From contig NZ_JALGQE010000029.1 of NCBI RefSeq assembly GCF_022810405.1, positions 1 through 39,987 of the forward strand: a stretch of DNA of 39,987 bases, in the 5' to 3' direction. This DNA comes from Rhodococcus sp. ARC_M5 (lineage in GTDB: Bacteria; Actinomycetota; Actinomycetes; Mycobacteriales; Mycobacteriaceae). Shown piece by piece: positions 22,073-29,623 of this stretch; position 1 is the stretch's first letter; every line of letters begins with the position of its first letter. Below the pieces are notes generated by a model that made no database searches, had not been told where the DNA came from, and saw only the letters and a program-made list of their open reading frames with translations. A program made the translations under genes and the position numbers.

Positions 22073-23218
22073 TCAGACCAAGTGCTGAATGTGATCGCGC
22101 GTGAATTCGATGCGCTCGTCCACGCGGCCGTCGCCTACCTTGTTCACCCAATCCGGGTCGGACAGCAGTGCACGTCCGACGGCCACCAGATCGAATTCGT
22201 TGTCCTCGAACTGACCGACCAGTGCATCGAGCCCGGTGACGCCGGATGCGGCGTCCGCCGACCATGCCGACGTGAACACCGAATCGAGGCCGACAGATCC
22301 GACGGTGATCGTCGGAACTCCGGTGAGCTTGCGGGTCCACCCGGCCAAGCCGAGCTTTCCGTCGTTGCCGTCCAGCTCGGGGAACGCCGGATCCCAGTGG
22401 CGTCGGGTCGAGGCGTGCAACACATCCACTCCGGCGTCGACCAGCGGCGTCAGGACGCGTCCGAGCTCTTCGGGGTTCTGTGCGATTCGAGCGTCGAAGT
22501 GATTGCTCTTCCACTGGGAGAATCGGTACACGATGGCGAAGTCCTCGCCGACGGCCGTACGAATCGCGGCAACGACCTGCGCGGGGAAGCGAGTCCGAGC
22601 TTCGAGAGAGCCGCCGAACTCGTCCTCGCGCACATTGGTGGTGGCCCAGAGGAATTCGTCGAGCAGATACCCGTGTGCGCCATGCAGTTCGAGGCCGTCG
22701 GAGCCGGTGTTCTTCGCGTTGACCGCCGCCTGCACCCACTGCGAGGTGAGTTCATCGAGGTCTGCGTCGGTGAATGCCCGACCCACCGAAGAGCCGTCGA
22801 GTGCGATACCGGACGGGCTGACCGTGGTGACGTCCGGAAAGAGGCGAGGCTCGGTGCCGCGCTCGACGCCGAGGTGCCACAGCTGCGGGATGATCGCGCT
22901 GCCCTCGGCGTGCACGGCGTCGACGACACCTTTCCAGCCTTCGAGGCTGGCGTCACCGTAGATCCTCGGGACGCGGGTGTGGGGGCCCGCAGCGGGATCG
23001 GGGATGTAGGTGCCCTCGGTGATGATGAGGCCCGTGCCACCTGCCGCACGTTTGCGGTAGTACTCGGCCACGTCCGGGCCGGGTATGCCGTCGGGTGAGA
23101 AGGCACGCGTCATCGGGGCCATGGCGAAGCGATTGCGCAGCTTCAGCGACTTGACCTCGAACGGCTCGAAGAGCCCGGCGGTGGACAGATGCTCTGTTGT
23201 GGATGCAGTTTCGGTCAC
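22073..23218 (-). CDS. NADH:flavin oxidoreductase, old yellow enzyme family
   Basis: A 381-residue FMN TIM-barrel ene-reductase. Visible features are LRNRFAMAPMTRAFSPDG (the family N-terminal motif, about residues 28-45), LELHGAHGYLLDEFLWATTNVREDEFGGSLEART read in parts as ELHGAHGYLLDEFL, TNVREDEFGGS and RTRFPAQVV, and the FMN-phosphate motif DLVAVGRALLSDPDWV near the C-terminus. Such enzymes reduce activated C=C bonds, nitro compounds or unsaturated ketones with NAD(P)H. The GTG at 23218 gives VTETASTTEHL; a GTG at 23260 would add 14 residues with no gain in family match. It is divergent from the sulfurtransferase gene by 65 bases. Confidence 0.92.
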   Translation of the reverse strand: MTETASTTEHLSTAGLFEPFEVKSLKLRNRFAMAPMTRAFSPDGIPGPDVAEYYRKRAAGGTGLIITEGTYIPDPAAGPHTRVPRIYGDASLEGWKGVVDAVHAEGSAIIPQLWHLGVERGTEPRLFPDVTTVSPSGIALDGSSVGRAFTDADLDELTSQWVQAAVNAKNTGSDGLELHGAHGYLLDEFLWATTNVREDEFGGSLEARTRFPAQVVAAIRTAVGEDFAIVYRFSQWKSNHFDARIAQNPEELGRVLTPLVDAGVDVLHASTRRHWDPAFPELDGNDGKLGLAGWTRKLTGVPTITVGSVGLDSVFTSAWSADAASGVTGLDALVGQFEDNEFDLVAVGRALLSDPDWVNKVGDGRVDERIEFTRDHIQHLV

Positions 23219-23283
23219 GCCTGCGCACAACCTGCCCGAACACCGGGCTATTCCCGGCACAGGGCTGTTAGCGTCGGAGCCTT

Positions 23284-24138
23284 ATGAGCCCTTCTCCGCT
23301 GATCTCTGCCGCCGAATTGCACGACCTCTTCGAGATGGGACGTGGCCCAGTGGTCCTGGACATACGGTGGACCCTCCAGAACGGTAGCGACAGAGCAGGT
23401 TACGAGGCGGGGCACATCCCGACTGCGCAATTCGTCGACCTCGGCACGGAATTGGCGGCACCGGCGGATGGCGGGAGTGGAGCCAGCGGGAACGACCCAG
23501 ATGATCGTGGCCGGCATCCGCTGCCCGACGAGGAGACCTTCGTCGCAGCGATGCGCGGCGCAGGGGTGAACGACGACTCGTCCGTGGTGGTCTACGACGC
23601 GGGCCCGGCGACAGCCGCGGCGCGGGCGTGGTGGTTGCTGCGCTACTACGGCCATGCGGACGTGCGCGTGCTCGACGGTGGCCTCGCCGAGTGGGTCGCG
23701 GCCGGATTCTCAACCGGTACTGAACCGTCGATCGTCGCGGCCGGATCGTTCACCGCCAAGCCGTCGCTCGCACGGGTTCTCGATGTCGACGACGTGCTCG
23801 AGTTCGCGCAGAACAACATCCTGCTCGACGCCCGGGCAGCCGAACGATTTCGCGGGGAAGTAGAGCCGGTGGATCCCGTGGCCGGTCACATCCCGGGTGC
23901 AGTCAACCGACCGACGACCGAGAACGTCGACGAGGACGGGCGGTTCCTGGCACCCGAGGTACTCAATGGCACATTCGGTGGACTTGTGCCGGAGGGAAAG
24001 GACGTCGCCGTCTACTGCGGATCCGGGGTGACGGCCGCTCATCAGATTCTCGCGCTCGAGTTGGCGGGCATCGATGCTGCGCTGTATCCGGGTTCGTGGT
24101 CGGGATGGATCACCGATCCGACGCGTCCCCGGGCATAG
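23284..24138 (+). CDS. Two-domain sulfurtransferase (3-mercaptopyruvate/thiosulfate type)
   Basis: A 284-residue tandem rhodanese. The N-terminal, inactive rhodanese domain covers about residues 5-145 and the C-terminal active one about 160-284, with the catalytic Cys245 in the loop CGSGVTA. That loop sequence matches 3-mercaptopyruvate sulfurtransferases (human MPST has the same CGSGVTA) rather than the CRKGVTA of classical rhodanese, so transfer of sulfur from 3-mercaptopyruvate to a thiol or cyanide is the better guess. Cytosolic. A GGAG lies four bases before the ATG. Stands alone between the old yellow enzyme gene and the SDR operon. Confidence 0.92.
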   Translation: MSPSPLISAAELHDLFEMGRGPVVLDIRWTLQNGSDRAGYEAGHIPTAQFVDLGTELAAPADGGSGASGNDPDDRGRHPLPDEETFVAAMRGAGVNDDSSVVVYDAGPATAAARAWWLLRYYGHADVRVLDGGLAEWVAAGFSTGTEPSIVAAGSFTAKPSLARVLDVDDVLEFAQNNILLDARAAERFRGEVEPVDPVAGHIPGAVNRPTTENVDEDGRFLAPEVLNGTFGGLVPEGKDVAVYCGSGVTAAHQILALELAGIDAALYPGSWSGWITDPTRPRA

Positions 24139-24139
24139 A

Positions 24140-24204
24140 GAACACCCTTTGACCAGTGTGTTCATGCAACCAGGGTTGAACTTGAATCTGACTTCAACTA
24201 TACC
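24140..24204 (+). promoter_or_regulatory. Leaderless promoter and inverted repeats before the SDR-ACAD operon
   Basis: TTGAAC (24176-24181), 17 bases, TATACC (24199-24204), then six bases and ATG at 24211, so +1 falls on the start codon. GTTGAA (24175-24180) and TTCAAC (24193-24198) form an inverted repeat with a 12-base spacer over the promoter. Upstream, GAACAC (24140-24145) and GTGTTC (24158-24163) form a second one with the same arm and spacer lengths. No regulator gene is adjacent, so the binding protein is likely encoded elsewhere. Confidence 0.65.
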
Positions 24205-24210
24205 TGGGGC

Positions 24211-25032
24211 ATGAAGGTTGCAGGCAAAGTCGCCATCGTCACCGGCGGTGGTGGCGGAATCGGCGGTGCCATCGCCGCTCGACTCTCCGAGCACGGCGCG
24301 CGCGTCGTCGTCTCCGACGTCGACGAGACCACCGCCCGATCCGTGGCCCACGCCATCGAACGAGACCGGCCTGGAACGGCCGTCGCTGCGGCAGCGGACG
24401 CGTCGAACACCGACGACATCCGACGGCTGATCAGTCTGGCCGAGGATTCGTTCGGACCCGTCGACCTCTACTTCGCCAACGCGGGCATCAGCGGCGCACC
24501 CGGACTCGACGCCGCAGAGCAGGACTGGGACCTCTCGTTCGACATCAATGTGCGCGCCCACATCCGGGCCGCGCAACTGTTGGTGCCGGGTTGGCTCGAG
24601 CGCGGTGAGGGCTATTTCGTCAGCACTGCGTCCGCGGCCGGTCTGCTCACTCAGATCGGTTCGGCGACGTACGCGACGACCAAGCACGCGGCAGTCGGAT
24701 TCGCCGAGTGGCTCAACGTCACCTACGGCAATCGGGGTATTCGCGTCAGCTGCCTGTGCCCGATGGGCGTCAACACCAAACTGCTCTACGAGGGACGCGA
24801 ATCCGGAGATGCGTTGGGAGCGGCGGCAACTGCCGCGGTGCTCAGTGCCGGTGCCGTGCTCGAACCACTCGACGTCGCCGATGTCGTGCTCGACGCCATG
24901 GACCGCGAGCAGTTCCTCATCCTGCCGCACGAGAACGTACTGGACATGTACCGCAACAAGGGTGCCGACTACGACCGGTGGTTGCGCGGCATGCGTCGCT
25001 ACCAGGACAGCTTGCTCGACAACAACCGATAG
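24211..25032 (+). CDS. Short-chain dehydrogenase/reductase (SDR)
   Basis: A 273-residue classical SDR. Motifs: cofactor loop TGGGGGIG (11-18), VVVSDVDE ending the second strand (acidic, so NAD+ is favoured), NAG at 90-92, catalytic Ser141, Tyr154 and Lys158 (YATTK). It begins a two-gene operon with an acyl-CoA dehydrogenase nine bases downstream, which suggests it acts on a hydroxyacyl or related intermediate in a fatty-acid, sterol side-chain or branched-acid degradation route. A leaderless promoter ends six bases before the ATG. Confidence 0.9.
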   Translation: MKVAGKVAIVTGGGGGIGGAIAARLSEHGARVVVSDVDETTARSVAHAIERDRPGTAVAAAADASNTDDIRRLISLAEDSFGPVDLYFANAGISGAPGLDAAEQDWDLSFDINVRAHIRAAQLLVPGWLERGEGYFVSTASAAGLLTQIGSATYATTKHAAVGFAEWLNVTYGNRGIRVSCLCPMGVNTKLLYEGRESGDALGAAATAAVLSAGAVLEPLDVADVVLDAMDREQFLILPHENVLDMYRNKGADYDRWLRGMRRYQDSLLDNNR

Positions 25033-25041
25033 GGGCCCACT

Positions 25042-26247
25042 GTGGCATTTTTCGAGACCTCCGACCGTGCGAAGAAGTACGAGTCGGATCTGTTGGAGTT
25101 CATGGACTCCCACGTCTATCCGGCCGAGGCGGTGTACGAGCAACAGATGCTCGAAGCCGGAGACCCGCACTTCCATCCGCCGATCCTCGAGGACCTGAAG
25201 AAGGAATCCCGGTCGCGGGGACTGTGGAATCTGTTCCACCCGCATCCCGAGTGGGGCCCCGGTCTGACCAACCTCGAATACGCGCCGCTCGCCGAGATCA
25301 TGGGCCGCAGCCTGCTCGCCCCTGAGGCGTGCAACTGCAACGCACCCGACACCGGCAACATGGAAGTCTTCACGCTCTTCGGCACCGACGAGCACAAAGA
25401 GAAGTACCTGAAGCCGTTGCTGGACGGCACCATTCGCTCGGCATTCGCGATGACCGAACCTGACGTGGCCAGCTCCGACGCCACGAACATCGCGATGAAG
25501 ATGGACCGCGACGGTGACGACTTCATCCTCAACGGACGCAAGTGGTGGACGTCCAATGCGATGCACAAGAACTGCAAGGTGCTCATCGTCATGGGCAAGA
25601 CCGATCCCGAGGCGGCCACGCACCGTCAGCAATCGATGCTGGTGGTGCCCATCGACGCGCCCGGGGTCACCGTTCTGCGCAACCTGCCGGTTTTCGGCTA
25701 CATCGATCGCGAGGGCCACGCCGAGGTGCTCTTCGAGGATGTTCGAGTGCCCGCGAAGGACGTGCTGAAGGGACCGGGTGAGGGCTTCGCCATCAGCCAG
25801 GCTCGCTTGGGGCCCGGCCGTATCCATCACGCCATGCGCACCATCGGTGTGGCCGAACGTGCGCTCGAATTGCTCTGTCGCCGTGCGGCATCGCGAGTGA
25901 CGTTCGGCAAGCCGGTGGCGATGCGCTCGAACATTCAGGACTGGATCGCCGAGGCGCGCATCGAGATCGAGAAGACGCGACTGCTCACGTTCAAAGCTGC
26001 ATACCTGATGGACACCGTCGGGAACAAGGAAGCGCGCACCGAGATCGCAGCCATCAAGGTTGCGGCACCGGAGATGGCGCTGAAGATCATCGACCGTGCC
26101 ATCCAGGTCCACGGCGGAGGCGGAGTGTCCAACGACTTCCCGCTCGCGATGATGTACGCCCACATTCGCACCCTGCGTCTGGCCGACGGTCCCGACGAGG
26201 TGCACAAGATGTCGATCGCGAAAATGGAGCTGAAGAAGTACCTCTGA
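25042..26247 (+). CDS. Acyl-CoA dehydrogenase (ACAD10/11-like)
   Basis: A 401-residue FAD enzyme of the acyl-CoA dehydrogenase superfamily. Visible: the flavin-binding segment FAMTEPDVASSDATNI (about residues 135-150), the middle-domain KWWTSNAMHKNC, and the C-terminal HGGGGVSNDFPLAMMY (about 351-366). The usual catalytic-glutamate segment (YEGT-x-QIQ) is replaced by LADGPDEVHK near the C-terminus, which is typical of the ACAD10/11 branch where an Asp takes over. It oxidises an acyl-CoA between C2 and C3, passing electrons to ETF. Start is a GTG with AGGGG upstream. Co-transcribed with the SDR. Confidence 0.93.
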   Translation: MAFFETSDRAKKYESDLLEFMDSHVYPAEAVYEQQMLEAGDPHFHPPILEDLKKESRSRGLWNLFHPHPEWGPGLTNLEYAPLAEIMGRSLLAPEACNCNAPDTGNMEVFTLFGTDEHKEKYLKPLLDGTIRSAFAMTEPDVASSDATNIAMKMDRDGDDFILNGRKWWTSNAMHKNCKVLIVMGKTDPEAATHRQQSMLVVPIDAPGVTVLRNLPVFGYIDREGHAEVLFEDVRVPAKDVLKGPGEGFAISQARLGPGRIHHAMRTIGVAERALELLCRRAASRVTFGKPVAMRSNIQDWIAEARIEIEKTRLLTFKAAYLMDTVGNKEARTEIAAIKVAAPEMALKIIDRAIQVHGGGGVSNDFPLAMMYAHIRTLRLADGPDEVHKMSIAKMELKKYL

Positions 26248-26254
26248 ACGTTGG

Positions 26255-27292
26255 TCAGAGACCCGGCTGCCACGCCGGGTCTCGGCCGATGAAGGCCATC
26301 AACTTGTCCTGTGGGGAAGCGTCGTCGGCGACGGGGACCGCGGGGCCGTACTGCCCGCTGTCTCGCAGCATCTGTTCCATCGGTCGCATGGCCTCGAGTG
26401 CGGCAGCGCAGCGTTCCTGACCCAGATCTGGCTCTCGGCCGAGGGCTTTCGCCAGGTCCCAGGAGTGCATCCAGGCGTCTGCGGTGTAGAACATGTCGAT
26501 TGCCTTGTCCACCGGCATGTCTCCCGTGTGCGGATTACTCAACACGCGGCCGGCTGGGTCGTCGAGAACCGACTGGATGTCGGCGACGTGCTGAGTCCAG
26601 GCTGCGGCTGGGTCGGCCTCGATGTCGAGGGTCTCGAACTCGATTCCTGCGCCGCCCGCAAGAAAGCCGCGAGACCATTCGATCAGGTGCTTCACGACAT
26701 CGACTGCGGCCCAGCCCGATACCGGGCTCGGGCGGGACCAGTCCTCGGGCGATGCGGACCCGACCAATGCGGAGAACCTTGCCGCGTCCTGTGCGTGCTG
26801 CTGGGCCGGACCGGTGTGCTGCTGGAGGAGTTCGTCGAGCTTGTCGTAGCCCTCCTTCACACCGACGTCCATGCCACTCGACAGCATGCCGTCGCGAGAA
26901 GCGAAGTCCGAGAATGCACTCGTCACTCTCAGCCGCGTACCGCCGTCGCCTCGACGCTCGAAAGTGAGCGTCTCGAGCGCAACCGAATCCGGTGCACCCT
27001 CCCAGGTGAAGGTCCACACGATCCGCTCGTTCGGCCGCACTTCGTGAAAGCTGCCGAAGAAGGCCGCGATCTCCTCACCGTCCCGGTCGTTGGCGAACGC
27101 CCAGGCACCTCCGGTGTGTCCCTCCCACTTGATGATTCGCGTGGTCAACGATCTGGGGCCCACCCACTGTCGGTACAGTTCGGGGTCGATGTGAGCGCGA
27201 AACACCCGCTCCGGCGTCGCGTCGAACTCTCGGACGATCTCGATCGTGGGTACTTTCTCGTCCGCAACGATCTCGGTTTCGGGTGTAGTCAT
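26255..27292 (-). CDS. SRPBCC (AHSA1-like) - DinB/maleylpyruvate-isomerase-type fusion protein
   Basis: A 345-residue fusion. Residues 1-158 are an SRPBCC/AHSA1-like domain (IEIVREFDATPERVFRAH, then WEGAPDSVALETLTFE and the C-terminal helix). Residues about 163-345 are a DinB-fold domain of the TIGR03086/mycothiol-dependent maleylpyruvate isomerase N-terminal type (DWSRPSPVSGWAAVDVVKHL, with His208-region ligands, and MFYTADAWMHSWDLAKALG). SRPBCC domains bind hydrophobic ligands; DinB relatives use mycothiol or bacillithiol. The combination suggests a thiol-linked detoxification or binding role, but the substrate is unknown. It overlaps the arsR gene by four bases (ATGA) and is its downstream partner, a common arrangement for ArsR-SRPBCC operons. 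Confidence 0.82.
   Translation of the reverse strand: MTTPETEIVADEKVPTIEIVREFDATPERVFRAHIDPELYRQWVGPRSLTTRIIKWEGHTGGAWAFANDRDGEEIAAFFGSFHEVRPNERIVWTFTWEGAPDSVALETLTFERRGDGGTRLRVTSAFSDFASRDGMLSSGMDVGVKEGYDKLDELLQQHTGPAQQHAQDAARFSALVGSASPEDWSRPSPVSGWAAVDVVKHLIEWSRGFLAGGAGIEFETLDIEADPAAAWTQHVADIQSVLDDPAGRVLSNPHTGDMPVDKAIDMFYTADAWMHSWDLAKALGREPDLGQERCAAALEAMRPMEQMLRDSGQYGPAVPVADDASPQDKLMAFIGRDPAWQPGL
26258..26283. terminator. Hairpin at the convergent ACAD / SRPBCC gene ends
   Basis: GAGACCCGG (26258-26266) and CCGGGTCTC (26275-26283) form a perfect nine-base stem with an eight-base loop. It begins ten bases past the acyl-CoA dehydrogenase stop and lies inside the last codons of the minus-strand SRPBCC-DinB gene, so for the latter it would act before the stop codon. 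It best fits termination of the acyl-CoA dehydrogenase transcript. Confidence 0.6.
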
Positions 27293-27648
27293 GACACTTC
27301 CTTCGTCTCGGTGCTCTCGTCCTCTGCGATGCCGTCCAGTAGGCCGTCGAGGCGTCGATATCGCTGCTCGGCTTCCTGGCGATAGCGCTCGATCCATTTC
27401 GTCATCAGGCCGAACACCTCGGCATCGAGATGCACCGGCCGACGCTGCGCGTCCCTGCTACGCGTGACCAATCCGGCGTCCTCGAGCACTTTCACGTGCT
27501 TGGACACCGCTTGCAGGCTGATCTCGTACGGCTCGGCCAATTCGCTGACGTTCGCGTCACCGCCGGCGAGCCGGGCGACGATGTCACGTCGAGTGGGATC
27601 GGCCAGCGCCGCAAACGTTCTGTTGAGCTGCTCTGTTCGATCGTTCAT
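27289..27648 (-). CDS. ArsR-family (SmtB-type fold) regulator
   Basis: A 119-residue winged-helix protein. The family pattern is clear: FAALADPTRRDIVARLAGGDANVSELAEPYEISLQAVSKHVKVLEDAGLV, read as DPTRRDIVARLAGG (17-30), SELAEPYEISLQAVSKHVKVLE. No cysteine-pair metal site is visible, so it belongs with the non-metal ArsR proteins that partner SRPBCC genes. It is followed, with a four-base overlap, by the SRPBCC-DinB gene. A 24-bp palindrome at 27697-27720 covers its promoter -35, which suggests autorepression. The ATG at 27648 has a GAGGAACC ribosome-binding site; the -10/-35 give a leader of about 21 bases. Confidence 0.9.
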   Translation of the reverse strand: MNDRTEQLNRTFAALADPTRRDIVARLAGGDANVSELAEPYEISLQAVSKHVKVLEDAGLVTRSRDAQRRPVHLDAEVFGLMTKWIERYRQEAEQRYRRLDGLLDGIAEDESTETKEVS

Positions 27649-27675
27649 GAGGTTCCTCGCTGTGTGTTGTTGCCG

Positions 27676-27736
27676 AGAATAGGCCGCTCACCGACCGTAG
27701 TCAACCACTTGGTTGAGTACGCCGATCGACTACCCT
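27676..27736. promoter_or_regulatory. 24-bp operator and divergent promoters, arsR and P-loop kinase
   Basis: A palindrome with 11-base arms GTASTCAACCA and TGGTTGASTAC around CT spans 27697-27720, with 10 of 11 arm pairs matching. arsR promoter on the minus strand: TTGACT (27704-27699), 17 bases, TATTCT (27681-27676); the palindrome covers the -35. Forward promoter for the kinase: TTGGTT (27709-27714), 16 bases, TACCCT (27731-27736), then six bases and ATG at 27743; the palindrome covers this -35 too. One ArsR dimer could therefore affect both. Confidence 0.75.
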
Positions 27737-27742
27737 CGACCC

Positions 27743-28381
27743 ATGAACGTCGTCGATGACATGGTGCGGGACGTGCTCTCCCGGGATCCGGGGCATCCGC
27801 TACGGGTGGCGATCGACGGAGTGACGGCTGCGGGAAAGTCCACCTGCGCGCGATGGCTGGTGGCTGCCGTTGCGGCGCACGGGCGCCCAGCCGTGCATGT
27901 GACGATGGACGGCTTTCATCACCGTCGCGTCCACCGGTATCGGCAGGGGCGAGCGTCGGCTCTCGGCTGCTACCGGGATGCATACGACTTCGACGCGCTA
28001 CGTGAACACGTCCTGATTCCGTTGGGACCGAACGGAAGCGGTGCGATTCGGCGTCGGATCATCGATCTGGCGACAGATGAGGCGGTCGATGATCCGCTCG
28101 AACCGGTGCCGGCCGACGCGATCGTGGTGGTGGACGGAACGTTTCTGCATCGGCCGCCGCTGCCCGACTACTGGGACTACACGGTCTTCGTCGACACTCC
28201 CATGGACGTCGCACGGGCCCGCGGTATCGACAGGGATGCGGAGGCGCTCGGTGGCCCGGAGGCGGCAGGTCTGGCCTTCGACCAGCGCTATCACGAGGCA
28301 TGCCGGATCTATCTGGACGAGGTGGATCCGCGCGCTCGGGCAACGCGAGTGTTGCCGGTCGACTGGATTGCTATCGAATGA
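27743..28381 (+). CDS. Uridine kinase-like P-loop NTPase
   Basis: A 212-residue P-loop kinase of the uridine kinase/panK-like group. Walker A is GVTAAGKST (26-34), followed by the family VTMDGFHHRR substrate segment (near 59-68), VVVDGTFLHRP (about 124-134) and the basic lid region RARGIDRDAEALGGPE. It resembles actinobacterial 'uridine kinase' proteins of unproved substrate. Cytosolic. ATG at 27743 is preferred to a GTG at 27713 because the -10 element TACCCT ends six bases before it. Divergent from the arsR operon, convergent with the alcohol dehydrogenase, with a terminator hairpin between. Confidence 0.85.
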   Translation: MNVVDDMVRDVLSRDPGHPLRVAIDGVTAAGKSTCARWLVAAVAAHGRPAVHVTMDGFHHRRVHRYRQGRASALGCYRDAYDFDALREHVLIPLGPNGSGAIRRRIIDLATDEAVDDPLEPVPADAIVVVDGTFLHRPPLPDYWDYTVFVDTPMDVARARGIDRDAEALGGPEAAGLAFDQRYHEACRIYLDEVDPRARATRVLPVDWIAIE

Positions 28382-28438
28382 CCATCGTCCGTGCAGTCGG
28401 ATGTACGGCAGCATCAGCGACGACGTCCCGCACACGAC

Positions 28439-28476
28439 GGTGCGGTCGAGTGCCATCCAGCGCACTCGACCGCACC
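28439..28476. terminator. Perfect 15-bp hairpin, member of a local palindromic repeat family
   Basis: GGTGCGGTCGAGTGC (28439-28453) and its exact reverse complement (28462-28476) flank an eight-base loop. It lies between the convergent P-loop kinase and alcohol dehydrogenase genes. The arm and the CACTGCCG that follows are shared with the hairpin at 36858-36923, so this may be a dispersed repeat used as terminator. Confidence 0.75.
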
Positions 28477-28492
28477 ACTGCCGCAGCGTGTT

Positions 28493-29602
28493 TCAGAAAT
28501 GAATCACCCCGCGCATGTTCTTGCCGTCACGGAGGTCCTGGTAGCCCTCGTTGACCTGTTCGAGGGAGTAGGTCGAGGTGATCAGCTCGTCGAGCTTGAG
28601 TTGCCCGGCGTCGTACAGGCGTAGCAAGCGCACGATGTCGTACTGCGGGTTCGCGGACCCGAAGAGCGTGCCCTTGATCGTCTTCTGATTCAACGTCAGA
28701 TCCGTGCCGGACACGTGCACCGTCAGCTTCTCGGGATCTGCGAGGCCAGTGATGACGACGGTGCCGCCCTTACCGATTGCCGCGGTCGCAGCCTGCACGA
28801 CCTCCTCGTCGACGGTTCCGACCAGAATCAGAGCCTGGTCCGCTCCCTGGCCCCACGTGAGTTCGGTCAACTTCTCCTGGGCCGACGCGGCATCCGCGAA
28901 CGCGTGAGTCGCACCGAACTTCAGTGCCTGGTTGCGCTTGAACTCGAGTGGATCCACCACGAGTACATGCTTCGCACCCGAATGTACAGCTCCCTGAACG
29001 GCATTGATGCCGAGCCCGCCGATGCCGTAGATGATCACCGAGTCACCTGCGCGTACCCCGCCCGCGTACACGGCGGTGCCCCAGCCGGACGGAACGCCGC
29101 AGCCCACGAGAACTGCTGTCTCCAAGGGCAACCAGTCGTCGATCTTGACGACGGAGTGCTGGGAGATGGTGGCGCGCTCGGAGAAGGTACCGAGCATGCA
29201 CATCGCTCCGAATTCGGTGCCCTTGCTGTCGCGGCGACGGAACGTGCCGTCGGGCATACAGCCCTCGAGGATCGTTGCGCCCATGTCGCACAGGTTCTGT
29301 CGGCCCGTCGAGCAATAGCGGCAGGTGCCGCAGTTCGGGATGAAGGAACAGACGACATGATCGCCGGGCTTGACCTTGGTTACGCCGGGACCGACTTCCT
29401 CGATGATGCCGGAGCCCTCGTGGCCGCCGACGATGGGGAAGCGTGGTGGCAGGTCGCCGTCGAGCAGATGTAGATCCGAATGACACAGTCCTGCTGCGAC
29501 ATATTTGATCAGGACTTCACCGGGGCCGGGGCCGTCCATGTCGAGTTCGATGATCTCGAACGGCTTGTGCGGCTCGAACAGTACTGCTGCTTTGGTCTTC
29601 AC
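28493..29602 (-). CDS. NDMA-dependent (mycofactocin-type) Zn alcohol dehydrogenase
   Basis: A 369-residue medium-chain zinc alcohol dehydrogenase. Catalytic-zinc ligands Cys40 and His61 (GHEGSG) with Cys168, structural-zinc ligands Cys91, Cys94, Cys97 and Cys105, and cofactor loop GIGGLG (193-198) are all visible. Blocks such as CSFIPNCGTCRYCSTGRQNLCD and LLGTFS-like LGTFSE recall the actinobacterial NDMA-dependent (mycofactocin) alcohol dehydrogenases, in which NAD(H) stays bound and mycofactocin carries electrons. No mycofactocin genes are in the window. The start is a GTG at 29602 with AGGAGA upstream. Downstream partner of the aldehyde dehydrogenase, 21 bases apart, so alcohol to aldehyde to acid is the likely sequence. 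Confidence 0.92.
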   Translation of the reverse strand: MKTKAAVLFEPHKPFEIIELDMDGPGPGEVLIKYVAAGLCHSDLHLLDGDLPPRFPIVGGHEGSGIIEEVGPGVTKVKPGDHVVCSFIPNCGTCRYCSTGRQNLCDMGATILEGCMPDGTFRRRDSKGTEFGAMCMLGTFSERATISQHSVVKIDDWLPLETAVLVGCGVPSGWGTAVYAGGVRAGDSVIIYGIGGLGINAVQGAVHSGAKHVLVVDPLEFKRNQALKFGATHAFADAASAQEKLTELTWGQGADQALILVGTVDEEVVQAATAAIGKGGTVVITGLADPEKLTVHVSGTDLTLNQKTIKGTLFGSANPQYDIVRLLRLYDAGQLKLDELITSTYSLEQVNEGYQDLRDGKNMRGVIHF

Positions 29603-29623
29603 AGAGATTCTCCTGAGTTCGAT

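Noticed and set aside
23710..26205. An 831-codon open frame on the minus strand
   Set aside because: It runs antisense through the sulfurtransferase, SDR and acyl-CoA dehydrogenase, has no domain pattern, and arises from high GC in the opposite frame.
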